Below, one piece after another: positions 1-12,513 of a DNA stretch of 64,000 bases (position 1 is its first letter; each line of letters opens with the position of its first letter). The DNA is from Lolium rigidum. Its lineage: Eukaryota; Streptophyta; Magnoliopsida; Poales; Poaceae. Under the pieces are notes generated by a model. The model made no database searches. It was given only the letters and a program-made list of their open reading frames with translations, and had not been told where the DNA came from. Made by a program: the position numbers and the translations under genes. The stretch spans positions 281,850,715-281,914,714 of the forward strand of contig NC_061510.1 of NCBI RefSeq assembly GCF_022539505.1, in the 5' to 3' direction.

Positions 1-452
1 CTATTCCCAAGTCACCGAGTTTCTTCGCATGCCCGGTCATGGCGAGCATGTGCTCACTAACGGAGCTGCCTTCTTCCATCATACAGACTGAAGAAATGTT
101 TCGATGCTTCATAGCATTCCACGGCCGCATGAGTCTCGAATATAGCTTTCAGCTCATTCATCAACTCATGAGGATCATGGTGCTCAAAACGTTTTTGAAG
201 ATCGGATTCCAGACTGCACAGGATGGCACACTGAACCTGAGAGTACCGAGTTTTCCGAGTCGCGTAAACAGCTTTTACTTCATCGGATTCATCTTCTGCA
301 GGAGGGTCACCTAGCGGTGCATCAAGCACAAATTGCAGATTTCCGCCAGAGAGGAAGATCCTCACATGACGGAACCAGTCGGTGAAGTTGCTACTGTTGC
401 TCTTAAGTTTCTCTTTCTCTAGGAACTGATTAAAATTGATTGGGGACGCCAT
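1..452 (-). pseudogene. copia gag, N-terminal fragment
   Basis: The ATG is at 452 and the protein starts MASPINFNQFLEKEK. It continues through a typical copia gag N-terminus with the motif FTDWFRHVRIFL at about residues 30 to 41, a segment that positions the RNA-packaging gag domain. The frame is open to about position 85, where a small indel relative to the second copy (near 19550) shifts it, so the region from 1 to about 85 reads in another frame. The start is supported by the second copia copy, whose gag begins at the equivalent ATG (19892) but lacks seven codons after MAS. The protein is cut off by the window edge. It acts in cytoplasmic virus-like particles in related elements, and this copy looks inactive. 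Confidence 0.8.
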
Positions 453-1649
453 CTCTACAACATATATTTGCAATAGTTTAGACTAAGTTTATGACAAATT
501 GAGTTCAAATTTTAATTCAACATAATTAAAACCCTAGGTGAACTCCCACTCAAAACAATATCCCTCGCATTGTCTTAGTGATCACACGAACCAAATCCAC
601 CGCACCTTTGTCCGATCATCACGAGACAAGGTGTGATTTCAATGGCGAACACTCAAAGTGTTCATCATATCAACCATATGATTCATGCTCTACCTTTCGG
701 TATTACGTGTTCCGAGACCATGTCTGTACATGCTAGGCTCGTCAAGGCCACCTTAGTATCCGCATGTGCAAAACTGTCTTGCACCCGTTGTATGCACTTG
801 TTGATTCTATCACACCCGATCATCACGAGATGCTTCGAAACGACAAGTCTTGGCAACGGTGCTACTAAGGATGAACACTTTATTATCTTGAGATTTTAGT
901 GAGGGATCATCTTATAATGCTACTCGTCGCGATCTAAGCAAAATAAGATGCATAAAAGGATTAACATCACATGCGGTTCATATGTGATATGATATGGCCC
1001 TTTTGTCTTTGCGCCTTTGATCTTCATCTCCAAAGCACGGACATGATCTCCATCATCTTCGGGCATGATCTCCATCATCGTCGGCGTAGCACCAAGGTCA
1101 ATGGCGCCGTCTTCATGATTGTCCTCCAAGTAGCAACTATTACAACTACTTTGAAATACTACTCAACATGAAATTTAAAGACAACCATAAGGCTCTTGCC
1201 GGTTGCCACAATACAATAATGATCATCTCATACATATTCATCATCACATTATGGCCATATCACATCACCAAACCCTGCAAAAACAAGTTAGACGTCTCTA
1301 ATTTGGTTTGCATATTTTACGTGGTTTAGGGTTTTCGAGAGAGATCTAATCTACCTACGAACATGAACCACAACGTTGATACTAATGTTTTCAATAGAAG
1401 AGTAAATTGAATCTTTACTATAGTAGGAGAGACAGACACCCGCAAAGCCTCTTATGCAATACAAGTTGCATGTCGAACGAGGAACAAGTCTCATGAACGC
1501 GGTCATGTAAAGTTAGTCCGAGCCGCTTCATCCCACTATGCCATAAAGATGCAAAGTACTCAAACTAAAGATAACAAGAGCATCAACGCCCACAAACCAT
1601 TGTGTTCTACTCGTGCAACCATCTATGCATAGACACGGCTCGATACCAC
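453..1649 (-). other. copia 1 untranslated leader and primer-binding site
   Basis: This non-coding leader lies between the LTR and gag and is about 1.2 kb long. The primer-binding site at 1637..1648 reads, on the minus strand, as the tRNA-iMet complement TGGTATCGAGCC, one base shorter than the intact TGGTATCAGAGCC of copia 2. Open frames on the plus strand here (for example 633..899) recur in copia 2 only because the leader itself is conserved, so I do not call them genes. Confidence 0.75.
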
Positions 1650-3385
1650 TCGTAGGATAACGTTGCATAGAAAACAAAAATTTTCCTACCGCGAACACGC
1701 AATCCAAGCCAAGATGCAATCTAGAAGACGGTAGCAACGAGGGGGTATCGAGTCTCACCCTTGAAGAGATTCCAAAGCCTACAAGAGGAGGCTCTTGTTG
1801 CTGCGGTAGACGATCACTTGCCGCTTGCAAAAGCGCGTAGAAGATCTTGATCACGATCGGTTCCGGCGCCACGAACGGGCAGCACCTCCGTACTCGGTCA
1901 CACGTTCGGTTGTTGATGAAGACGACGTCCACCTCCCCGTTCCAGCGGGCAGCGGAAGTAGTAGCTCCTCTTGAATCCGACAGCACGACGGCGTGGTGTC
2001 GGTGGCGGTGAAGAAGTCCGGCGGAGCTTCGCTAAGCTATGCGGGCAATATGGAGGAGAGGAGCTTGGCTAGGGTTTGGGAGGGGTGGCCGGCCACTCTA
2101 TGGGGGCGGCCAGCTTGTGGTCTTGGGGTGGCCGGCCCCTCCCTTGGCCCCTCATTATATAGGTGGATCCCAAGTGTTGGTGTCCAAGTCTTCGAATAAG
2201 ACCCGAAACCAAAACCTTCCATAGGAGGGGAAACCTAGCCCAACTAGGACTCCCACCCAAAGGTGGGATTCCCACCTCCCATGTGGGGGTGGCCGGCCCC
2301 TATGGTGGAGTCCACTTGGGACTCCACCCCATCTAGGGCTGGCCGGCCATGGAGGTGGAGTCCCTTGTGGACTCCACCTTCCTTGGTGGTTTCTTCCGGA
2401 CTTTTCTAGAACCTTCTAGAACCTTCCATAGAACCTTCCGCGACATTTTATTTCACATAAAATGACATCCTATATATGAATCTTATTCTCCGGACCATTC
2501 GGAACTCCATTCCATATTTCAAGTGCTACCATTTCAACATCCAACTTTAAGTGTGTCACCCTACGGTTCGAGAACTATGCGGACATGGTTGAGTACTCAC
2601 TCCGACCAATAACTAATAGCGGGATCTGGAGATCCATAATGGCTCCCACATATTCAACGATGACTTTAGTGATCGAATGAACCATTCACATATATTACCA
2701 ATTCCCTTTGTCTCGCGATATTTTACTTGTCCGAGGTTTGATCTTCGGTATCACTCTATACCTTGTTCAACCTCGTCTCCTGACAAGTACTCTTTACTCG
2801 TACCGTGGTATGTGGTCTCTTATGAACTCATTCATATGCTTGCAAGACATTAGACGACATTCCACCGAGAGGGCCCAGAGTATATCTATCCGTCATCGGG
2901 ATGGACAAATCCCACTTGTTGATCCATATGCCTCAACTCATACTTTCCGGATACTTAATCCCACCTTTATAGCCACCCATTTACGCGAGTGGTGTTTGGT
3001 GTAATCAAAGTACCTTTCCGGTATAAGTGATTTACATGATCTCATGGTCATAAGGACTAGGTAACTATGTATCGAAAGCTTATAGCAAATAACTTAATGA
3101 CGAGATCTTATGCTACGCTTAATTGGGTGTGTCCATTACATCATTCACACAATGATATAACCTTGTTATTAATAACATCCAATGTTCATGATTATGAAAC
3201 TAATCATCCATTAATCAACAAGCTAGTTTAAGAGGCATACTAGGGACTACTTGTTTGTCTACATATCACACATGTACTAATGTTTCGGTTAATACAATTC
3301 TAGCATGATATATAAACATTTATCATAAACATAAAGATATAAATAATAACCACTTTATTATTGCCTCTAGGGCATATCTCCTTCA
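1650..3385 (-). repeat. 5' LTR of copia 1
   Basis: About 1.74 kb. The minus-strand start is TGAAGGAGATATGCCC at 3385, and the inner end near 1650 is slightly mutated relative to copia 2 (TCGTAGG for TGAAGG on the plus strand). A minus-strand TATA box (CTATATAATGAG) lies near 2152..2163. Compared with the copia 2 LTRs it lacks a segment of about 40 bases near position 2500. GC-rich GGCCGGCC-containing segments lie just downstream of the TATA region. Confidence 0.88.
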
Positions 3386-5500
3386 ACATCTCCAATACTT
3401 TATGGACTGTTACTAATATTTATGGGCCAGCTCATGAAGAACACAGACAGGATTTTATTGATTGGCTTAACAATTTTGATTCATCGGCCATGAAATTATG
3501 GATGGTCCTTGGGGATTTTAATCTCATTCGTGATCCACAAGATAGAAGCAGACCTGGTGGGAACTCAAATCATATGTTGGCATTCAATAGTGCTATTCTT
3601 GCACATGACTTGGAAGACATACCTATCAAAGGACGTGCATACACATGGAGTAATATGCAATCTCAGCCTTTGTTAGAAAAATTGGATTGGATTTTCACCT
3701 CACCCGATTGGACTTTGGAATTCCCCAATACCATGGCTTTCCCTTTGGCACACATTGGATCGGACCATATTCCTATTCACATTCAAATTGGATCACACAT
3801 TCCAAAATCCCAAATTTTCAGATTTGAGAACTACTGGTATGATTTTGATGGCTTTATGGATATCGTGTCTTCTGCTTGGAACAATGCACCATACAAGAGT
3901 GATGCTGCATTATCACTTAATTCGAAATTCAAATGCCTTCGATCGGCTCTGAACAAATGGAGTAGAAATATTTCACAACTCAATATTGTCATTTGTAAAT
4001 GCAATTACACACTTGCCATGATCGATGGTATTGAGAACCAGAGAAGCCTCACTACTTTGGAAAATAACTTCAGAACTATTCTCAAAGTGCATACTGCAAA
4101 ATTGATGGAAGCTAAGAGATTATACTGGAAGAACAGAGCGAAAATCAGATGGATAAATCTGCGTGATGAGAATTCAAAAAATTTACATGCCATAGCCACC
4201 CAAAGCTGTCGGAAAAATTACATTACCTCCCTGAAAACTGATGACAATTCTTTTGTTACCAATCATGATCATAAAGCGGTTATTATATGGAATTTATATA
4301 AGGACAGACTGGGGATTTCTAATGAAGAAACCATGCCTTTCAATCTCAATGAACTGGTACATAGGCATAATCTGGACCACCTTGACAATCCATTCACCAA
4401 TGAGGAGATTATGGATGTAATAAAAGAGATGCCAACTCACAGAGCACCAGGTCCGGACGGTTTCAATGGTTTCTTTATGAAAAAATGTTGGGACACTATT
4501 GGCACATGATTTTTATCATGGACTCATAAATCTTGACAGTATCAATTCGGCATATATCACACTTATCCCAAAGGTGAATGATCCTGAAAATATGAATGAC
4601 TTCCGGCCGATATCACTGGTTAGTCTACCAATCAAATTTCTTACCAAGCTCTTGGCCAATAGACTACAGAAAGAAATCATTCCTATGCTCCATCAGAACC
4701 AATATGGCTTCATAAAAGGCAAGTCTATTCATGATTGTTTGGCTTGGACCTATGAGTATCTTCATATATGTCATCTATCAAAGAAACCAATCATTATTCT
4801 GAAAATAGACTTTGAGAAAGCCTTTGACAAAGTTGAGTATAGTGCTATCATTGCAATGTGTTCTGCGCTTCGTTTTTGGATCCAAATTCCTCTATTGGAT
4901 CAAACACATTCTTTACTCTGCTTCCACTTCGGTTTTGCTCAATGGCATCCCAGGGAAAAAAATCAAATGCAAACGTGGTGTTAGACAAGGTGACCCACTC
5001 TCACCACTCCTATTCGTTTCCACCGCGGAAATATTGCAATATGTCATCAATGATGCTTGGCAAAGAGGAGAGATTGCCCTTCCTATTGATAATGACTTTG
5101 GACAGAAGTTTCCTATTATTCAGTACACTGATGATACGCTTCTCATCATGCCATCTTGTGCTAATCAATTGGCAAAATTGAAGGATATTCTCACTTTATT
5201 TAGTGACGCTACCAGACTGAAAGTGAATTTTAATAAGACATCACTGGTGCCCATCAATATCACACAAGAGGAAGCTCAAAATCTTGCTTCATCATTTGGC
5301 TGCAGAGTGGAATGCCTCCCATTTACTTATTTAGGCCTCCCCTTAGGCACTACTAAACCTTCTGTGGATGATCTAATGCCCTTGGTTTCAAGATTGGATA
5401 AAAGATTGTCAAGTATCTCTTCCTTGCTATCATATACAGGCAGGCTGACGTTACTCAACACCACTTTGAATGCTATTCCCATGTATGCTATGTGCACAAT
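3386..5500 (+). pseudogene. L1-type LINE ORF2, endonuclease C-terminus and reverse transcriptase (interrupted)
   Basis: The segment begins inside the apurinic endonuclease domain (LGDFNLIR near 3509, SDHIPIHI near 3760) and runs into the reverse transcriptase: APGPDGF near 4447, [11 protein letters not shown] near 4803, [10 protein letters not shown] near 4978 and a YTDD active site near 5127 where plant L1 elements usually have YADD. Frameshifts near 4500 and near 4880 break the ORF into three frames. It stops at 5500 where Athila element A is inserted, and the remainder resumes at 54888. The 5' end of the LINE lies left of the window beyond copia 1. Plant L1 ORF2 proteins carry out target-primed reverse transcription; this copy is dead. 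Confidence 0.88.
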
Positions 5501-7094
5501 TGATACGTCTCCGACGTATCGATAATTTCTTATGTTCCATGCCACATTATTGATGATATCTACATGTTTTATGCATACTTTATGTCATATTTATGCATTT
5601 TCCGGCACTAACCTATTAACGGGATGCCAAAGAGCCGGGTTGTTGTTTTCTGCTGTTTTTGGTTTCAGAAATCCTAGTAAGGAAATATTCTCGGAATTGG
5701 ACGAAATCGATGCCCAGGGGCCTATTTTCACACGAAGCTTCCAGAAGACCGAAGGGAAGACGAAGTGGGGCCACGGGCGCCGCCACACTAGGGCGGCGCG
5801 GCCCGAGGGGGGCCCGCGCGGCCCTAGCGTGTGGGGCCCCCGTGACGCCTCCCTGACCTGCCCTTCCGCCTACATATAGTCATCGTCGCGAAACCCCCAG
5901 TACCGAGAGCCACGATATGGAAAACCTTCCGGAGACGCCGCCGCCGCCAATCCCATCTCGGGGGATTCGGGAGATCGCCTCCGGCACCCTGCTGGAGAGG
6001 GGAATCATCTCCCGGAGGACTCTTCACCGCCATGGTCGCCTCCGGAGTGATGAGTGAGTAGTTCACCCCTGGACTATGGGTCCATAGCATTAGCTAGATG
6101 GTCGTATTCTCCTTATGTGCTTCATTGTCGGATCTTGTGAGCTGCCTAACATGATCAAGATCATCTATCTGTAATGCTATATGTTGTGTTTGTTGGGATC
6201 CGATGGATAGAGAATACTATGTTATGTTGATTATCAATCTATTACCTATGTGTTGTTTATGATCTTGCATGCTCTCCGTTATTAGTAGAGGCTCGGCCAA
6301 GTTTTTACTCTTAACTCCAAGAGGGAGTATTTATGCTCGATAGTGGGTTCATGCCTCCATTAAATCCGGGACGATGTGACAGAAAGTTCTAAGGTTGTGG
6401 ATGTGATGTTGCCACTAGGGATAAAACATTGATGCTATGTCCGAGGATGTAGTTATTGATTACATTACGCACCATACTTAATGCAATTGTCCATTGTTTG
6501 CAACTTAATACTTGGAAGGGGTTCGGATGATAACTCTGAAGGTGGACTTTTTAGGCATAGATGCATGCTGGATAGCGGTCTATGTACTTTGTCGTAATGC
6601 CCAATTAAATCTCACAATACTCATCATATCATGTATGTGCATGGTCATGCCCTCTCTATTTGTCAATTGCCCAACTGTAATTTATTCACCCAACATGCTA
6701 TTTATCTTATGGGAGAGACACCACTAGTGAACTGTGGACCCCGGTCCATTCTTTTACATCGAATAATATCTACTGCAATACTTGTTCTACTGTTTTCTGC
6801 AAATAATCATCATCCACACTATACATCTAATCCTTTGTTACAGCAAGCCGGTGAGATTGACAACCTCGTTGTTTCGTTGGGGCAAAGTACTTTGGTTGTG
6901 TTGTGCAGGTTCCACGTTGGCGCCGGAATCCCGGTGTTGCGCCGCACTACATCTCGCCGCCATCAACCTTCAACGTGCTTCTTGGCTCCTACTGGTTCGA
7001 TAAACCTTGGTTTCTTACTCAGGGAAAACTTGCCGCTGTACGCATCACACCTTCCTCTTGGGGTTCCCAATGGACGCGTGTTCTACGCGTATCA
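5501..7094 (+). repeat. 5' LTR of element A
   Basis: 1594 bp, from TGATACGTCTCC to CGCGTATCA. It is homologous along its length to the LTRs of B and D and to A's own split 3' LTR. A TATA-like CATATAG lies near 5873. Several short ORFs inside (6512..7300) are conserved only because the LTR is conserved. Confidence 0.92.
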
Positions 7095-7105
7095 AGCTCT
7101 TTTTC

Positions 7106-7123
7106 TGGCGCCGTTGCCGGGGA
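7106..7123 (+). other. tRNA-Asp primer-binding site of element A
   Basis: TGGCGCCGTTGCCGGGGA is complementary to the 3' end of plant tRNA-Asp (GTC) including CCA. It starts 11 bases after the LTR end. The same site occurs in D (22170..22187) and B (53120..53137). Confidence 0.85.
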
Positions 7124-7347
7124 GATCAAGACACGCTGCAAGGGGAGTCTCCACAATCCAATCTCTTTACTTTGTTTTTGTCTTGCTTTGTTTTATTTAC
7201 TATTTTGTTTGCTGCACTAAATCAAAACACAAAAAAATTAGTTGCTAGTTTGACTTTATTTGCTATCTTGTTTGCTATATCAAAAACACAAAAAAATTAG
7301 TTACTTCCATTTACTTTATCTAGTTTGCTTTATTTACTGTTGCTAAA

Positions 7348-8895
7348 ATGGGTACTCCTGAAAATACTAAGTTGTGTGACTTCACAACCACAAATAATAA
7401 TGATTTCTTATGCACACCTATTGCTCCACCTGCTACTACAGCAGAATTCTTTGAAATTAAACCTCGCTTTCATCGAATCTTGTTATGCGAGAGCAATTTT
7501 CTGGTGTTAGTTCTGATGATGCTGCTGCCCATCTCAATAATTTTGTTGAATTGTGTGAAATGCAAAAATATAAGGATGTAGATGGTGACATTATAAAATT
7601 AAAATTGTTTCCTTTCTCATTAAGGGGAAGAGCTAAAGATTGGTTGTTATCTCTGCCTAAGAATAGTATTGATTCATGGACTAAATGCAAGGATGCTTTT
7701 ATTGGTAGATATTATCCCCCTGCTAAAATTATATCTTTGAGGAGTAGCATAATGAATTTTAAAAAATTGGATAATGAGCATGTTGCACAAGCATGGGAAA
7801 GAATGAAATCTTTGGTTAAAAATTGCCCAACCCATGGATCGACTACTTGGATGATCATCCAAACCTTTTATGCAGGACTGAATTTTTCTTCGCGGAACCT
7901 ATTGGATTCGGCTGCTGGAGAGTACCTTTATGTCCATCACTCTTGGCGAAGCAACAAAGCTTCTTGATAATATGATGATTAATTACTCTGAATGGCACAC
8001 GGAAAGAGCTCCACAAGGTAAGAAGGTAAATTCTGTCGAAGAAACCTCTTCCTTGCGTGATAAGATTGATGCTATTATGTCTATGCTTGTGAATGGTAGG
8101 ACTGATGTTGATCCTAATAATGTTCCATTAGCTTCATTGGTTGCTCAAGAAGAACATGTTGATGTAAACTACATTAAAAATAATAATTTCAACAACAATG
8201 CTTATCGGAACAATTCTAGTAACAACTATAGGCCATATCCTTATAATAGTGGCAACAGCTATGGTAATTCTTATGGGAATTCTTACAACAATAATAGGAA
8301 CACACCCCCTGGACTTGAAGCTATGCTTAAAGAATTTATTAGTACACAAACTGCTTTTAACAAATCTGTTGAAGAAAAGCTTGGGAAAATTGATATACTT
8401 GCTTCTAAAGTCGATAGTCTTGCTGCCGATGTTGATCTTTTGAAATCGAAAGTTATGCCTAATGAGAATCATAATAATAAGATTGTTACTACAGCAAATG
8501 CCATCCAAGTTATAATTAATGAGAATATAAGATTGATGGCCGAATTGCGTGCTAGGTGGGAAAGAGAAGAAAATGAAAAAGAAGATAATATAGCTAAAGT
8601 TTGGACTATTACCACCACTAGCAATGCTAATGCTACACATGTTGCTGCACCTCCTACTATTAATGGTAAAAGAATTGGTGTTGGCAATGTTTCCACTTCT
8701 AATGCAAAGCGCGAAAAACTGCCTGAAACTGCTAAAATTGCTGAAACTGCCTGTGATAAAACTGCTGAAATTTTTTCCAACATTGGGGATAATGATCCCA
8801 TTGCTTTAGATCATAATGGTTTAGATTTTGATGATTGCCACATATCTGAAGTTATAAAGTTCTTACAAAAACTTGCTAAGAGTCCTAATGCTAGT
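7348..8895 (+). pseudogene. Athila-type gag, 5' part of gag-protease (element A)
   Basis: The start MGTPENTKLCDF matches the uninterrupted copy in B (52895, minus). The retrotransposon gag domain lies at about residues 40 to 190 (FSGVSSDDAAAHL, LFPFSLRGRAKDWL, CKDAFIGRYYPPAKI). It is followed by an Asn/Tyr-rich segment near 8180..8300 and a Lys/Glu-rich coiled-coil-like region near 8330..8600. Relative to B there is a 2-base gain near 7465 and a 1-base gain near 7915; together they restore the frame. The ORF is cut at 8895 by element C and resumes at 37311. There is no zinc knuckle. The two parts together are 2109 nt, 3 nt longer than the 2106-nt ORF of B. Confidence 0.87.
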
Positions 8896-9281
8896 TGACA
8901 TAGGCATCCCCAATGGGCCTGCTGAAGTTAGTACCCGGGGTTTACTGAAGGCCCACTACCCGAAGAATAAGAAGATTCGGAAGCCCAAGATATTATTAAG
9001 GAAAGCTAGAGTTGTAATAGGAAGCATTATTTGTAATCTTGCGGGATGAGTTAGAAACCTTCCCGGACTCTGTAACTTGTACAATACGAATCCCTCGGCT
9101 CCGCCTCCTATATAAGGGGGAGTCGAGGGACAAAGAAAGCATCGAATCATTGTCTCTCAAACCCTAGTTTTCATAATCGTCGAGTACTTTTCGGCCGAAA
9201 CCTTCGAGATCTACTTGCCCTCTACTTCCAACTAAACCCTAGTCTACAACCCGTAGGCATTGACAAGTTAATACCTTGTCA
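8896..9281 (+). repeat. 5' LTR of element C
   Basis: 386 bp with terminal TGACA and TGTCA. A TATA box (CTATATAAG) lies at 9108..9116, so transcription should start near 9140. The start and end were fixed by alignment with the 3' LTR and by the TSD. Confidence 0.93.
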
Positions 9282-9283
9282 AT

Positions 9284-9300
9284 TGGCGCCGTCTGTGGGA
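9284..9300 (+). other. primer-binding site of element C
   Basis: TGGCGCCGTCTGTGGGA begins two bases after the LTR. It is a common gypsy primer-site sequence in grasses and differs from the tRNA-Asp site of the Athila copies. I do not assign the tRNA. Confidence 0.7.
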
Positions 9301-9327
9301 ACTAGAGGCATCAAGGATCCGATCTCG

Positions 9328-11199
9328 ATGACACGTTCAAGATCGTCGACTTCATCAACCGCAAGCAACGCGATGGATCGAGGTAAACAGATCGCAACTG
9401 GTCTTGTCGATTTTGTTCCTCACCCGCCCTCCCGTTTGGATGCATATGCGTATCTGGAGGAGCCTATGGAGATGACGTTCGGAAGATTTCACTTTCGCGT
9501 CGAGAAAGAGGGATCGTATCGTGTCGAAATTCCGATTTCGTCGGGATCGTCGGTGGTCGATTCCGATTTTTCAAGCTATACATCGTCAGCAGAATCAGGA
9601 GAGGAAGAAACTTCATCGTCACGCTTCATCAGCACCAGGGCAAGAGAAAAACTTGCCAAGATCTTAAGCGACATGTCGTTTGAGTCATCTGCGGACTCCT
9701 ATATAAGCGATGGCTCAAGCAGTGTCGACAGCTACAACTTCATCGACAAATCTACTACAGTGGGCAAGGTCTTCGCCAATCTTCATGATGGTGTCACCAA
9801 ACCCAACATAGATCTGAATACAAAGTATCATCAGATTTATGTCATCGGAGAACCAAGTCGTGATCAGGAGGAAACATCTGAGGCTTTCGACGATTTGGGA
9901 AATCCATACGTCGATCCCTCTGATTTGCGACGAGGCCTAGGCAATAAATATATCGGGCCACAGCCGCGAGACAGAGTCCAACTTCCGCAAGCAGCATGGG
10001 ATAGAGCCGCAAGAGCTATGGATGGCTCAGAACCAATGGCCACCACAGCCACGCCAGAAGAGTTACAAGCATATCAATATAGGCTCGCACGAGCTGCAAG
10101 GGAATTGGAAAAACAGACAGCTGAGTTAAACAGAAGAAAGGAGGCAGCCTCTGCATCAAGTAGGCACAGGGCAGAGCTGAGTCGACAATCTAGAACCTCG
10201 GGTGATAGCCACAGGGAAGCTCGGAACAGAGCAAGATCAAGGTTACAAAACGTACCTGAAGGAGAAAGAGAGCACTTGGTTCAAAACCTCGACATGTCTT
10301 TTATGTCGATAGACACGAGAGGAAACATCATCCTCAAGACACCAGAAGCTGGGTATATGGCGACACAAGCTTTCATCCTTGCATCCAGACCACCCCCAGG
10401 AGATCCAAGGGAGGCATTGTATAACATGGCAATGGCAGGAGTTGGAGCCATGGGGACGGCGTTCGTATCAACACCCCCCGAAGGAACAGCAAGGCAAAAT
10501 AGTCCACGACCTGCGGCAGCAACAACAGCAGCTCCCGAAGGACCAAGTGGAGCAAGGCACACGGCAGCACAAGCAAGGGTCGACAGAGCGCGACAAAGCA
10601 GAAGGGAACATCGGCAGTCCCCAGAGCTAAACGACGAGGATATGTGTGGTTTGCCATGCTTCACAAGGAGAGTTCAAAAAACTCGAGTCCCTTCGGGATT
10701 CAAGTTACCTGATAACTTCAAGAAATTCGACGGCCTTCAGGATCCAGAGGATTGGCTAGTTGATTATCTCGAGACGGTGAAACTCACAGGAGGAACCAGA
10801 GCAACATCTATGCAAAGTATCCAGGTGCATTTGAGTGGAGCCGCACGATCTTGGATAAAGAAACTTCCTCCAGGATCTATCGACAGCTGGGATAGCTTCG
10901 AGGACGTGTTCGTCAAGAACTTTCGGTCCACATGTAAAAAACCTGCATCATTAGAGGAGTTAAGAGCATGCCGACAAAAGCCAGACGAGCCAATGAGAAA
11001 ATATATCCAAAGGTGGAATATCATCAAAAACTCGGCAGAAAACATATCTGACGAGAGAGCAATAGATGCGTTTGTCGCAGGAATCAGGCGTGGAGATTTT
11101 GTCGAGGATTTGGGGAGGACCAATCCAAAGACAGTATCCGCATTAATGGAAATAGCAAACAGATGGGCAGATGGAGAAGATGCTGCTCACAACAAATGA
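9328..11199 (+). pseudogene. Tat-type gag (ends at an in-frame premature stop)
   Basis: The frame is open from the primer site, but the first ATG is at 9328 (MTRSRSSTSST). The N-terminal 200 residues are Ser/Asp-rich, a charged segment follows, and the retrotransposon gag domain lies at about residues 465 to 620 (FDGLQDPEDWLVDYL, RSWIKKLPPGSIDSW, ANRWADGED). TGA at 11197 ends it, but the same frame continues directly downstream with Arg-rich gag tail and protease. This TGA is therefore most likely a CGA codon mutated by C-to-T change, not the natural end. A suppressed or regulated stop is the alternative. Gag packages the element RNA in cytoplasmic particles. Confidence 0.85.
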
Positions 11200-12513
11200 C
11201 ATAGGTCGCCAGAGGAAGACCGCGGTCGAAATTATCAACCAAGGCGGCGATTTCCTCGGCAGTACTCGAGTTATGATGCTCCAGGACAAATCTCGGCTGG
11301 TTTTCGAGCAAGCGCAGGAGGAAACAACAGAGATGAGTACCAGAGAAGCAACGAGCAACGAGGCGACAATAGAGATGACTCTCGAAACAATAGGCAAAAT
11401 AGCGGGCCAAGGTTCCAGAGGCCCTTCGCGTCTCCCGAAGAAATGATGAACGGGCCGTGTCAGATGCACTTTTTCCTCAACAGCAACGGAAAAATACAGT
11501 CAGGACATCTGCAGAAGGATTGTCGCAATTTCCAGGCAATGCTAAGGTATGCAGGGCATGCTAATGCTCAGGCAGCACAGAGAAATCCTCGAGAACCCAG
11601 GAGTGAGATTCACTTGCCACCTCCTCCCGCGATTACGGACGACAATCGACATCAGCTCAGAATAGCGGCAGCGCCTCCACCACCGCCTTACGTGGATCCT
11701 AACTCTAACGGAGCGGTCTCGATGATTCAGAAGGGAAGGCCATCCAATAGAGCTCAGAAAGTAATCTCGCGGCAGGTGTTTATGGCAGAAAAAATGCCTC
11801 CACCAACAGTCGAGTATCTTAATTGGTCAGGGCAAGACATCGGCTTCACCATAGCGGATCATCCACAGCAAGTTCCTCGACCAGGGCAGTCGGCACTCAT
11901 ACTACCAGCGGTCATCGCAGGATTTGACGTATCTCGCGTGTTTATAGATGGCGGCAGCAGCTTAAACCTTATGTACGCATATACATTAAGGAAGATGAAC
12001 ATATCCCTAGCAAACATGAAGCCAACAGACACGAGATTCCACGGTATCACACCAGAGAATCCAAGCTATCCGTTGGGGAAGATTAATCTCGATGTTCAGT
12101 TTGGGACCCGAGAAAATTACAGAATCGAGAAATTGGAGTTTGAAGTCGTAGATTTCCCATCACAATACCACGCTCTGTTGGGACGACCAGCATATGCTAG
12201 ATTTATGGCGGTACCACATTACACGTACCTGTTGTGGAGGATGCCTGGACCCAAGGGGCCAATCACAGTCAAAGGAAGCTTCGCCCTAGCCGATAAATGC
12301 GATAAGGATTTTCACCGAATATCAGAAACTTTCGGGATGCAAGTTGAGTATTTGGCGTCAAGGCTCATGACTGACTATGACGTGCTGCCAGACGTTGGAA
12401 GGCCAAATAAAGAATCAACTTTCAATACTGAAAAAAATTCTAAGGAGGTGCAGATTCACCCGACAGACCCGAAAAAGACGACATCCATCGCAAACGACAT
12501 GGACCTCGCATAG
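11200..12513 (+). pseudogene. Tat-type gag tail and aspartic protease
   Basis: This continues the gag frame. It has an Arg/Asn-rich tail (11200..11440), a Cys/His segment (CQMHFFLNSNGK..GHLQKDC near 11459..11524) and then the protease with active-site motif FIDGGSS near 11940 and the flap-like stretch HALLGRPAYARF near 12169. TAG at 12511 interrupts the frame before the reverse transcriptase. Because the downstream frame is unchanged I read it as another point mutation. In the related Ogre lineage a natural stop and intron separate protease and RT, but I see no obvious intron here. Confidence 0.8.

Larger units (their letters stand above)
1..3385 (-). mobile_element. Ty1/copia LTR retrotransposon 1 (BARE/Angela-like), 5' part
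   Basis: The element reads right to left. Its 5' LTR (1650..3385) is followed by a primer-binding site, a leader and the start of gag, and then the window ends. It is the same family as the element at 14113..29531: the LTR, leader and gag start align along their whole length. Its outer end at 3385 abuts L1 LINE sequence, so it probably inserted into that LINE. The far LTR and the second TSD copy lie left of the window. The family assignment rests on the LTR start TGAAGGAGATATGCCCTAGA and the tRNA-iMet type primer site. Confidence 0.88.

Noticed and set aside
633..899. 88-codon ORF also present at 20073..20339
   Set aside because: It lies antisense in the copia leader. The two copies are similar because the whole leader is homologous, and there is no domain.
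6631..7300. Several overlapping ORFs conserved at 6.6 to 7.3 kb, 21.8 to 22.3 kb, 26.9 kb, 46.3 kb and 53.1 kb
   Set aside because: They are inside the Athila-type LTRs and leader. Frames differ between copies and are broken, so conservation is of the DNA repeat, not of a protein.
11190..11210. Programmed stop readthrough or frameshift between gag and pol in element C
   Set aside because: The downstream frame is the same and is interrupted twice more by similar stops. Point mutation of CGA to TGA is simpler. It is not excluded, but there is no stimulatory structure that I can see.
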